The notes beneath the pieces were generated by a model. It was not told the origin of the DNA. It saw nothing but the letters and a program-made list of their open reading frames with translations, and ran no database searches. From MWBF01 sp040772005 (GTDB lineage Bacteria; Chloroflexota; Anaerolineae; CG2-30-64-16), in assembly GCA_040772005.1 (NCBI GenBank), contig JAXGYZ010000011.1, positions 145,911 to 209,910 of the forward strand: a stretch of 64,000 nucleotides of DNA. Reading direction: 5' to 3'. Of the stretch, positions 43,831-50,758 are shown piece after piece (position 1 is the stretch's first letter; the number at the start of each line of letters is the position of its first letter). A program made the translations under genes and the position numbers.

Positions 43831-44322
43831 ATGTCTGAGGAACCGAAGGTCGATCGCAACATTGCCGACGAGTTGGGCAAGCTGGGCCAGCAGGTTGCGA
43901 ACGCAGCCAAGGCCGTGTGGGAGAGCGAGGAACGCCGCAAGTTGCAGGCCGAGCTCACGCGCGGGGTCGAGAAGTTCAGCCAGGAGCTGAGCACGACGCT
44001 GGACAAAGCCGCAGAGAGCGAAGAAGCGAAGGCGCTGCGCGTCAAGGCCGAGAAGGTGGTCGAGGAAGTGCGCGACGCGGATGTGATCGAGGAGATCCGC
44101 AAGGGCATCCTTTCCGGCCTCGAGGTGCTGAACCGCGAACTGGGCAAGCTGGTCGAGAAGCTCGACGTCACGCCCGATGCGCCGTCAACGATCGAGCACG
44201 CCGGGGAGCAGGTGGCGGAGGCCGCCGCGCACGTCACCGAGACCGTCGCTGAGACCGTCGCGGATGTCACCGAGGCCGCTGCGGATGCGGTCGAGGATGT
44301 CGTCGAGCCGAAGACCGAATAA
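43831..44322 (+). CDS. Amphipathic helical repeat protein, hypothetical
   Basis: The 163-residue product has no known catalytic motif. Residues 8-110 are charged amphipathic helices (LGKLGQQVANAAKAVWESEE, RGVEKFSQELSTTLDKAAES) like apolipoprotein or LEA-type helices. The C-terminal 45 residues are an Ala/Val/Glu-rich run with TVAETVADVTEAAADAVEDV repeats. No signal peptide. GGGAGG precedes ATG 43831. The last 138 bases overlap the antisense end of the beta-lactamase-like gene. Confidence 0.72.
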   Translation: MSEEPKVDRNIADELGKLGQQVANAAKAVWESEERRKLQAELTRGVEKFSQELSTTLDKAAESEEAKALRVKAEKVVEEVRDADVIEEIRKGILSGLEVLNRELGKLVEKLDVTPDAPSTIEHAGEQVAEAAAHVTETVAETVADVTEAAADAVEDVVEPKTE

Positions 44323-45867
44323 CTCCGGCCCACCCGGCAGGGTTTCCGGGCTTGCAGGGTCAGGCGCCTGATCCTGCAAGCCCGTTTGCGCGTCCGCGGC
44401 CGGCCCCGCTGCGGGCAGGCGTGCCTCTGAGAGGCGTGCCTCTGAGAGGCCCTCATACTGCGTGCTGAAGAAGTTCCACGATCCGCGCGCCAGCGTCTGC
44501 ATGGTCGGGTTGGAGTAGTGCCACTCCAGCCAGGTGGGCCGGTACAGGAACACGGCCAGGACGTACGGCCCTGCGGGGCTCCAGATGGCCGCCACATCCC
44601 CGTGCGTGTCCGGCACGTACCCGTGCTTGTGCACCGCCTTCGTCCCCGGCGGCAGCCCGCCCACCAACAGCTCCGTCATCTCATTTAAGGCCATGAAATC
44701 GAGCGCCTGCCGGCACTCGGCCTGGGTGATAGCGTCGCCGTATGCGGCAATCAGCGTGCCCCCGCCCTCGCTGCACGCGACGAGCATTTGCAGCGCGGAG
44801 CCGATGTCGCGCGGGGTCGTCTGCATGTAGGGGTCGGGCTGCGTGTTGATGTCGGTGCGGCTGTTGGCCTCCGTGACGATATGCGGCGCGACGGCCAACT
44901 GGCGGTCGTAGGGCGTCGCCATGAAGGTGTTCGGCATGCCCAGCGCCTTGAACGACTCGTTCATCACCCGCACGCCTGCGTTCCAGTCATCGTCGCCGAT
45001 GATGCCGAGCATCAGGTTGGCCGTGAAGTTGCCGCTGTGCATCATCGTCTCGGTCATGATCTTGGTCGTCTCGATGCCCGGCGGCGCATTCAGCTTGCGG
45101 TAGAGCTGCGTCAGGATGGGAATCTTGAGGGTGCTGGTGCCCGCGTACGCAACATCCGCGTTGATGGCGATCTCTTCGCCCGTCGGCAGAAAGTGGAGAT
45201 AGACGCTGCCGATGCCGGGGAACTCTTCCAGAATCTCTTCGAGCAGCCCGCCGAGCGCCTTGACATCCATCGGCGGGGCGGGGGATTCCGCGATGGGCAG
45301 GTAGACTGTCCGGTCGGCGGGGTTCGCCAGCGCCGCGACGATGAGGTCGCGCGCCGCGGCCCGGTCCAGCGCGGTGCCGGGCTTGCCGGGGGCCAGCGTC
45401 AGGGACTCCAGCAGCGGCTCCGGCATGCCGGGCGGCCGGTCGTGCTCCGCAGCCACCTCGTCCAGCCATGCGTCCAGCGCGGCCTCGTCCAGTGTGTAGC
45501 GCAGCGCGACGTTGTCCGTCCGGATGGGCCGCTCCAGGGAGAGCTCGACGAGATAGCGCAGCAGCCGGTCCCCGGTGTCGTAGGTCGCGGCCTCGGCCAG
45601 CATGCCGTACACGTCCACCCGGAAGCCGACGCGCACCGGCCGCAGGAGCACGCGCTTGTCGCCGTACCAGGCTGCGACCGGCTCATCCAGCCCGCGCTGC
45701 AAGGCCGCCGCGACCTCGGCCTGCGTCGCGCCGTTGACCTCCAGCCCGCCGAAGCGCACCCACGCGGGGACGACCCCGGCGCTCTGCCGGTAGCGCAGAT
45801 AAGGCATGGCAAGCAGCGCGGCCGCGATGACCGCGAGGACGAGCAGGATGAGGAGGAGCTTGCGCAT
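44185..45867 (-). CDS. Serine beta-lactamase-fold protein with run-on C-terminus
   Basis: A 560-residue protein with an N-terminal membrane anchor (LLLILLVLAVIAAALLAMPYL), a VanW/YkuD-type peptidoglycan-binding-like domain (PAWVRFGGLEVNGATQAEVAAALQ) and a class A beta-lactamase-type domain. The domain has SxxK in AGTSTLKIPIL (Ser near residue 245), SGN in MHSGNFTANLM and K-H-G in KAVHKHGYVP (about 410). It may bind or hydrolyse beta-lactam-like or D-Ala peptides. Homology should end near base 44440; the rest (an SEARLSEARL repeat, then a tail) reads through the neighbour's terminator and coding strand. Start 45867; weak ribosome-binding site. Confidence 0.8.
   Translation of the reverse strand: MRKLLLILLVLAVIAAALLAMPYLRYRQSAGVVPAWVRFGGLEVNGATQAEVAAALQRGLDEPVAAWYGDKRVLLRPVRVGFRVDVYGMLAEAATYDTGDRLLRYLVELSLERPIRTDNVALRYTLDEAALDAWLDEVAAEHDRPPGMPEPLLESLTLAPGKPGTALDRAAARDLIVAALANPADRTVYLPIAESPAPPMDVKALGGLLEEILEEFPGIGSVYLHFLPTGEEIAINADVAYAGTSTLKIPILTQLYRKLNAPPGIETTKIMTETMMHSGNFTANLMLGIIGDDDWNAGVRVMNESFKALGMPNTFMATPYDRQLAVAPHIVTEANSRTDINTQPDPYMQTTPRDIGSALQMLVACSEGGGTLIAAYGDAITQAECRQALDFMALNEMTELLVGGLPPGTKAVHKHGYVPDTHGDVAAIWSPAGPYVLAVFLYRPTWLEWHYSNPTMQTLARGSWNFFSTQYEGLSEARLSEARLPAAGPAADAQTGLQDQAPDPASPETLPGGPELFGLRLDDILDRIRSGLGDIRDGLSDGLGDVRGGLRHLLPGVLDR
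44347..44397 (+). terminator. Terminator of the 43831 gene, inside antisense ORF
   Basis: A long stem (44347-44364 with 44377-44394, one mismatch) formed by CGGGCTTGCAGG and its complement, followed by TTT. It ends the plus-strand helical gene and is translated through by the minus-strand beta-lactamase-like frame. Confidence 0.7.
44418..44447. repeat. 15-bp tandem duplication
   Basis: GGCGTGCCTCTGAGA occurs twice in tandem (44418-44432 and 44433-44447), giving the SEARL-SEARL residue repeat on the minus strand. It lies just after the end of the beta-lactamase-type domain. Confidence 0.85.
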
Positions 45868-45884
45868 GGTCAGCCCGCCGCCGA

Positions 45885-47465
45885 TCACTCCCACTCGATG
45901 GTCGCGGGCGGCTTGGAGCTCACATCGTAAACGACCCGGTTGACGCCGGACACTTCGTTGACGATCCGGTTGCTGATGCGGGCGAGCAGCTCGTACGGCA
46001 GCCGCGCCCAGTCGGCGGTCATGAAGTCGTCCGTCGTCACGGCGCGCAGCGCGATGGTGTCGGCATAGGTGCGGCCGTCGCCCATGACGCCGACCGACCG
46101 GACCGGCAGCAGCACGGCAAACGCCTGCGAGACCGCGCGATACAGCCCCGCGCCGCGCAGTTCTTCGAGGAAGATGGCGTCTGCCGCGCGCAGCGTCTCC
46201 AGCCGCTCCCAGCTCACCTCGCCGACGATGCGGATGGCAAGGCCGGGACCGGGGAAGGGATGGCGCCAGACGATCTCCTCGGGCAGGCCAAGCGCCTGGC
46301 CGACCAGACGCACCTCGTCCTTGAACAGGCTGCGCAGCGGCTCGATGAGCCGGAATTGCATGTCCTCGGGCAGGCCGCCGACGTTGTGGTGCGTCTTGAT
46401 GGTGCGTGCAGTGCCCTGTTCCGTGCGGCTGGCCGACTCGATGACATCCGGGTAGAGCGTGCCCTGCGCGAGGAAGAGGGCGGCGGCGGCGCCGCCGTCG
46501 GCAGGGCCGGCGCTCGCGGCCACAGCCTGCTCTTCCGCGGCCTCGAACGTGCGCACGAAGCGCGCGCCGATGCGCTTGCGCTTGAGCTCCGGGTCGGTCA
46601 CGTCGGCGAGGTCCGACAGGAATTCCTCCGCCGCGTTGACGGCCAGCAGCCGCATCCCCTGGTGATGCTGGAACGTCTCGACGACCTGCGCGGCCTCGCC
46701 CTGGCGCAGCAGCCCGTGGTCCACGAAGACGCACGTCAGCCGGTCGCCCACTGCGCGATGGACCAGCGTGGCGGCGACGGCGGAATCCACGCCGCCGCTC
46801 AGCCCGCAGATGACGCTGCCGTCCGCGACTTCGTGCTGGATGGCCGCGACGGTCTCCTGGATGAAGTTCGCGGGCGTCCAGTCGGGCCGGCAGCCGCAGA
46901 TGTCCAGCACAAAGTTGCCGAGCAGCTCCTTGCCCTGGGGCGTGTGCTGCACCTCCGGGTGGAACTGGACGCCGTAGATGCCCCGGCTGACATCGCCCAT
47001 CGCGGCGACGGAGGATGTGGTGACGGCCAGCGGCGCGAACGTCGGCGGCAGGTCCACGACGTGGTCGCCGTGGCTCATCCAGACGGCCAGCTCGCCGGGC
47101 AACCCCTGAAAAAGGGGCGCGGTTTCATCCACTACGGTCAGCGTCGCGTGGCCGTACTCGCGGCGCGCGGCGGGGTCCACCCGGCCGCCCAGGTTGAGGG
47201 CCAGGAGCTGCATCCCGTAGCAGATGCCGAGGACCGGCACGCCGGCGGCCAGCACGGACTCCGGCAGGCGCGGCGCGCCCGCGTCGTAGACGCTGTTCGG
47301 CCCGCCCGACAGGATGTAGCCCTTCGGCTGTAGCTCGGCGCAGCGCGCGGCCGCGCGGTCCCAGGGGATCAGCTCGCAGTAGACGTGCAGCTCGCGCACG
47401 CGGCGGGCAATCAGTTGGGCGGTCTGCGACCCGTAGTCCAGGATGGCGATGGTGTCGTGGGACAT
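45885..47465 (-). CDS. guaA: GMP synthase (glutamine-hydrolysing)
   Basis: Converts XMP to GMP with ammonia from glutamine. The 526-residue protein has the class I amidotransferase part (LSGGPNSVYD, Cys in GICYGMQLLALNLGG, His/Glu in YGVQFHPEVQHT) and the ATP-pyrophosphatase part (GLSGGVDSAVAATL, HRAVGDRLTCVFVDHGLLR), ending DVSSKPPATIEWE. Starts at 47465 and follows xpt on the same strand, joining synthesis with salvage. Confidence 0.97.
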   Translation of the reverse strand: MSHDTIAILDYGSQTAQLIARRVRELHVYCELIPWDRAAARCAELQPKGYILSGGPNSVYDAGAPRLPESVLAAGVPVLGICYGMQLLALNLGGRVDPAARREYGHATLTVVDETAPLFQGLPGELAVWMSHGDHVVDLPPTFAPLAVTTSSVAAMGDVSRGIYGVQFHPEVQHTPQGKELLGNFVLDICGCRPDWTPANFIQETVAAIQHEVADGSVICGLSGGVDSAVAATLVHRAVGDRLTCVFVDHGLLRQGEAAQVVETFQHHQGMRLLAVNAAEEFLSDLADVTDPELKRKRIGARFVRTFEAAEEQAVAASAGPADGGAAAALFLAQGTLYPDVIESASRTEQGTARTIKTHHNVGGLPEDMQFRLIEPLRSLFKDEVRLVGQALGLPEEIVWRHPFPGPGLAIRIVGEVSWERLETLRAADAIFLEELRGAGLYRAVSQAFAVLLPVRSVGVMGDGRTYADTIALRAVTTDDFMTADWARLPYELLARISNRIVNEVSGVNRVVYDVSSKPPATIEWE

Positions 47466-47496
47466 GGTGTGTCTTTCTCTGGAAACCCTTCGGTAA

Positions 47497-47529
47497 AGAA
47501 ACCCGTTTTCTTAAAGAAAACGGGTTTCT
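47497..47529. repeat. Perfect 16-bp palindrome between xpt and guaA (family A)
   Basis: Bases 47497-47512 pair with 47514-47529 with a single central base; core AAACCCGTTTTC / GAAAACGGGTTT. Placed inside the purine operon gap, it could attenuate guaA relative to xpt. Confidence 0.7.
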
Positions 47530-47543
47530 GGGGGTTTCGCACT

Positions 47544-48116
47544 TCAGTCTTCCAACGTAATGCGGCCGTTGTCCATGCTGGTGATGACGGCCAGCGTCTC
47601 GATGGGCACGTCCAGGTCGGCGAGCAGGCCGCGGCCGCCCTCGAAGCGCTTCTCGATCACCGCGCCGATGGCCACCAGTTGCGCGCCCGAGCGCTGCACC
47701 AGGTTGACCAGCGCGCGGATGGTCTCCCCGCGCGCGAGGAAGTCGTCGATGACGAGGACATGATCCCGCGGCCCCAGGAACTCCGGTGAGATCATCAATT
47801 CGGTCATCACGCCCTTCGTATGTGACGGCGCGGACTCGCGCATGGTGTTCGGGTGCATCGTCACGGGCTTGGTCTTGCGCGCATAGACGACCGGGATGCC
47901 GAGCGCGAGGCCGGTGGTCAGTGCGGGGGCGATGCCGCTGATCTCGGCGGTCACGATCTTGTTCGCGCCGAGGTGGGCGAAGCGGGCGGCGAGTGCGCCG
48001 CCGACGGCCAGCATGAGCGCCGGGTCGACCTGGTGGTTGATGAAGCTGTCGACCTTGAGGATGCCGTGGCCCAGGTTGACGGCCTCGCGCCGGATTCGGT
48101 CTTTGAGTAATTCCAT
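47544..48116 (-). CDS. xpt: Xanthine phosphoribosyltransferase
   Basis: Salvages xanthine to XMP, the substrate of GuaA downstream. The 190-residue protein begins MELLKDRIRREAVNLGHGILKVDSFINHQVDP, which is characteristic of Xpt, and has the PRPP motif VLVIDDFLARGET. GGAGG is nine bases upstream of ATG 48116; the longer frame to 48209 crosses the promoter. No purine-riboswitch-like core is obvious in the leader. Confidence 0.93.
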   Translation of the reverse strand: MELLKDRIRREAVNLGHGILKVDSFINHQVDPALMLAVGGALAARFAHLGANKIVTAEISGIAPALTTGLALGIPVVYARKTKPVTMHPNTMRESAPSHTKGVMTELMISPEFLGPRDHVLVIDDFLARGETIRALVNLVQRSGAQLVAIGAVIEKRFEGGRGLLADLDVPIETLAVITSMDNGRITLED

Positions 48117-48145
48117 AGGATAATGCCTCCGGGAGTGCTGCGTTG

Positions 48146-48174
48146 ATTCTAAAACGTTATGCACAAAACGCCAA
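48146..48174 (-). promoter_or_regulatory. Promoter for xpt-guaA
   Basis: On the minus strand TTGGCG (48169-48174) and TAGAAT (48146-48151) are 17 nt apart, 29 nt before the xpt ATG. Confidence 0.55.
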
Positions 48175-48209
48175 GATTCCAGCGATAAAGAGGCACGTTC
48201 CTGGAGCAC

Positions 48210-48334
48210 CCTGAGCGGAGGGCGTCGGGACAGGCGAAGCCTGGCTGAGACGCACGCAGTCGAAGGGGCGCTCCCGTGAGTCGGGCCTGCATCCTTCGAC
48301 TGCGTGCGTTGCGGAGCAACGCCCTCCGCTCAGG
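48210..48334. repeat. Nested inverted repeat in divergent gap (family E)
   Basis: An outer pair (48210-48225 with 48319-48334, both perfect) built on CCTGAGCGGAGGGCGT encloses an inner perfect pair (48251-48266 with 48293-48308) built on CGCACGCAGTCGAAGG. The 125-base element can form a large cruciform between xpt and the acyltransferase. A degraded copy lies at 50577-50713. Confidence 0.8.
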
Positions 48335-48372
48335 ATGCCTTCGCTGGCACCTGTATTCCGAGAGCGAGACCG

Positions 48373-49488
48373 ATGCCTGACCCGGCTTCTGCCATCCATT
48401 ACCCCCGGCGCCGCGTCCAGCGGACGCTGGCGCGCGGCCTGGGCCGCGTCCTGCTGCGGCTGGGCGCGCGCGTCCACATCGCGGGCCGCGAGAACTTCCC
48501 GCGCCGCGGCCCGCTGATTGTCGTCGGCAACCACGTGGCCGTCATGGAAGCGGTACTGATGGTCGTGTTGACACCCTGGCAGGTCGAGTTGATCGGCTCG
48601 GTGGACGTGCCGCACGAGCGCTCCAGCGACCTCATCATGCGCTTCTACGGCTTCATCCCTGTCCGCCGGGGGAGCTACGACCGGGCCGCGCTGACGGCGG
48701 GGCTGGACGTGCTCCGGCAGGGCGGCATCCTCGGCATTTTCCCGGAGGGCGGCCACTGGGAGGCGGGCGCGATGCGCGGGCAGACGGGCGTGGCGTGGCT
48801 GAGCCAGAAGTCGGGCGCGCCGGTGCTGCCCATCGGGTTCAGCGGGATGTACGGCGCGCTGGCCGCGGTGCTACACGGCAAGCGGCCGCGCATGGGCATG
48901 ACCGTGGGCCGGCCCCTGCCCGCCGCGCGGCCCGATGCGCCGGGCGGCAAGGCGTATCTGGAATCCTACGCCGCGGAGGTCGTTGCGGCGGTCAGGGCGC
49001 TCCTGCCGCCGGAGGAGGTGTCGCACGGGCCGGTCATCACGGACGAACGGCTCAGCCTGGAGACATTCGCCTGTGACGGCACGGGCGCTCCGGTCGCCAT
49101 CCCCGAGGCCCTGGCGATCCGGCACGGGCCGGCCCTGGCGAAGTTCCTGCACCGGCCGGTGCTGCTGAAGATCTTCCGGCAGAACCTGCACCTGGACGCG
49201 GTTGCGCCGCTCCAGCGGTTGCACGTCGAGCGCGACCCGCAGGCCATTGCGCGGGCGGTCGAGCCGATCCTGGCCTACCTGAAGGACGACAACCCCTACC
49301 TGCTGGCATATCGCTTCGGGCCGGAGGAGGGGGAGGCGATGCGCCTGGGGCTGGCGGAGCTGCACGCGCTCGCGAGTTGGGCGGCGGAGTCCGGGCTGCG
49401 CCTCGAAGTGCGGCCCGTGCGGCGGTATAAGCTGGAGGGTCAAGAGGTCGTGCAGGTGGAGCAGGAGGGGTTCGAGCGATGGCGGTAG
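48373..49488 (+). CDS. PlsC-like 1-acyl-glycerol-3-phosphate acyltransferase
   Basis: The 371-residue protein has an N-terminal acyltransferase domain with motif I NHVAVMEA (NHx4E, where the family has NHx4D), motif II FIPVRRGSYDRAAL, motif III FPEGGHWEAG and motif IV APVLPIGFSG. The C-terminal 170 residues have no recognised domain. It probably acylates lysophosphatidate or a related acceptor at the membrane. Start 48373 is the first ATG after the repeat; the ribosome-binding site is weak (GAGAGCGAGA). Confidence 0.82.
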   Translation: MPDPASAIHYPRRRVQRTLARGLGRVLLRLGARVHIAGRENFPRRGPLIVVGNHVAVMEAVLMVVLTPWQVELIGSVDVPHERSSDLIMRFYGFIPVRRGSYDRAALTAGLDVLRQGGILGIFPEGGHWEAGAMRGQTGVAWLSQKSGAPVLPIGFSGMYGALAAVLHGKRPRMGMTVGRPLPAARPDAPGGKAYLESYAAEVVAAVRALLPPEEVSHGPVITDERLSLETFACDGTGAPVAIPEALAIRHGPALAKFLHRPVLLKIFRQNLHLDAVAPLQRLHVERDPQAIARAVEPILAYLKDDNPYLLAYRFGPEEGEAMRLGLAELHALASWAAESGLRLEVRPVRRYKLEGQEVVQVEQEGFERWR

Positions 49489-49489
49489 C

Positions 49490-49524
49490 AACAAACCCGT
49501 TTTCTCGCAGAAAACGGGTTTGTT
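49490..49524. terminator. Palindrome between convergent genes (family A)
   Basis: Bases 49490-49505 pair perfectly with 49509-49524 around a CGC loop; core AACCCGTTTTCT / AGAAAACGGGTT. It starts just after the acyltransferase stop and runs into the glycosyltransferase stop codon. Confidence 0.7.
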
Positions 49525-50509
49525 ATCCTGCGCGCCAGTGGATCTCGCGTCTTGACCAGTTCCTCAGCCGCCAGAGCCAGCCCACGGGATACCCCAGCAT
49601 CTTCGCGACATCGCCCACGCCACGGATGACGGGGACGAGCAGTGCGGCGTAGAGGCGCTGGCCGGGGGTCATTTGCGGCAGGTAGGCACGCAGGCGGCGA
49701 TACGGCGTGCGGCAGTAGGCGATGACCCCGCCGAGCAGCGCGAGCAGCCACAGCGGGTTGTGGCGGGCTGCCAGCGCCAGCAGGCCGGGCAGGCCCACGA
49801 GATAGGTGCCATAGCGAATCGCGTGGCGCTTGCGCCAGAGGTCGGCCTTGCCGTCGCCCCGCGCATAGCGGTAGTACTGCCGGAAGAATGAGCGCAGCGA
49901 CCCGCGCGGCCGGAAGTGGACGAGCGCGGCGGGCGCCCAGCCGAACCCCTCCGTCACCTCAGCCACGCGGAAGTCGAACACGAGGTCCTCGCAGTAGTCG
50001 AGCCACTCCGGGTAGCCGCCCGCCTCCGCCCACGCGGCCTTGGTGAAGGCCACCGACCGGCTGGACGGAAGGAACGTCGCCGGGTCGATCTCTTCGAGCG
50101 TCGGCAGCACGGTCGCGCCCATCGCCATCTCGAACGGCGTCGCGACATCGGGCAGGAAGAAGCCTGCAACCGCCTGTGCTTGGGGACCGGCGGGGTCGAA
50201 CGGCGCGACGAGGTGTGCCAGCCAGTCCGGTTCGATGCGCACGCCGGCGTCCACGCTGGCGATGACGTGGCCCGTCGCGGCATGGATGGCGACGTTGCGC
50301 CCCGCCGAGATGTTCGCGCCCGGCGCGCTGAGCACGCGCAGGGGCAGCCGGGCCGTGTACTCCTCCAGGATCGCGACGGTCCGGTCGCGCGAGCCGCCGT
50401 CCACGATGACGACCTCGTCGGGGGGCCGCGTCTGGCCGGCCAGCGAATCGAGCAGCCGGCGGATGGATTCGCCCTCGTTGAGGACGGTGCTGATGACGGA
50501 TACGCGCAT
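49523..50509 (-). CDS. Family 2 glycosyltransferase
   Basis: The 328-residue protein has the GT2 fold start VSVISTVLNEGESIRRLLDSLAGQ, EVVIVDGGSRDRTVAILEEY and a metal-site region ASVDAGVRIEPDW (DAG in place of DxD). C-terminal hydrophobic segments (LVGLPGLLALAARHNPLWLLALLGGVIAYC) suggest it is membrane-associated. Substrate unknown. ATG 50509 begins MRVSVIST. It has no room for a ribosome-binding site because a -10 box lies six bases upstream, so it appears leaderless. Confidence 0.85.
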   Translation of the reverse strand: MRVSVISTVLNEGESIRRLLDSLAGQTRPPDEVVIVDGGSRDRTVAILEEYTARLPLRVLSAPGANISAGRNVAIHAATGHVIASVDAGVRIEPDWLAHLVAPFDPAGPQAQAVAGFFLPDVATPFEMAMGATVLPTLEEIDPATFLPSSRSVAFTKAAWAEAGGYPEWLDYCEDLVFDFRVAEVTEGFGWAPAALVHFRPRGSLRSFFRQYYRYARGDGKADLWRKRHAIRYGTYLVGLPGLLALAARHNPLWLLALLGGVIAYCRTPYRRLRAYLPQMTPGQRLYAALLVPVIRGVGDVAKMLGYPVGWLWRLRNWSRREIHWRAG

Positions 50510-50515
50510 GAGGCG

Positions 50516-50524
50516 ATTATACCA
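50516..50524 (-). promoter_or_regulatory. Extended -10 box of the glycosyltransferase gene
   Basis: On the minus strand TGGTATAAT ends six bases before the ATG at 50509. A transcript starting at the usual distance begins at or next to the start codon. No good -35 box is seen. Confidence 0.6.
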
Positions 50525-50576
50525 CGGAAGACGCTGAGCATCCGGAACACCAGCATGGAGGTGTACAAGGACGCAA

Positions 50577-50713
50577 GCATCCTGAGCGGGTGGACAGGGC
50601 AACGTTCTTGACGGCATACCGCTAGTCGAAGGATGCGGCCCCCTGCGCGTGCCCGCTCCGGCGCCCTTCGACTGCGGGCGACGGAAAAGCTCGTCGCCCT
50701 CCGCTCAGGGTGC
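50577..50713. repeat. Degraded nested inverted repeat in divergent gap (family E)
   Basis: GCATCCTGAGCGG on the left is matched by CCGCTCAGGGTGC near 50701-50713. CTAGTCGAAGGATGC is matched by CGCCCTTCGACTGCGG, and a GGGCGAC/GTCGCCC stem sits at about 50677-50699. Related to 48210-48334 in words and position. Confidence 0.6.
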
Positions 50714-50742
50714 CTCCGCTTGAACTCTTGACACTGGAACCG

Positions 50743-50751
50743 TGGTATAAT
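50743..50751 (+). promoter_or_regulatory. Extended -10 box of the ABC exporter operon
   Basis: TGGTATAAT (50743-50751) ends seven bases before the ATG at 50759. It is the same nine bases as in front of the divergent glycosyltransferase. The nearby TTGACA (50728-50733) is only 12 nt away, too close to be a -35. Confidence 0.6.
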
Positions 50752-50758
50752 CCCCCGC

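Noticed and set aside
45868..46734. Upstream extension of the beta-lactamase-like frame
   Set aside because: The 849-codon frame continues through guaA in another frame; the membrane anchor at MRKLLLILL marks the real start at 45867.
48117..48145. Purine riboswitch ahead of xpt
   Set aside because: The leader is only about 30 nt from the predicted promoter, too short for the aptamer, and no conserved core was seen.
50728..50751. TTGACA and TATAAT as a standard promoter for the ABC operon
   Set aside because: Spacing is 12 nt, outside the usable 15-20 range; only the extended -10 was kept.
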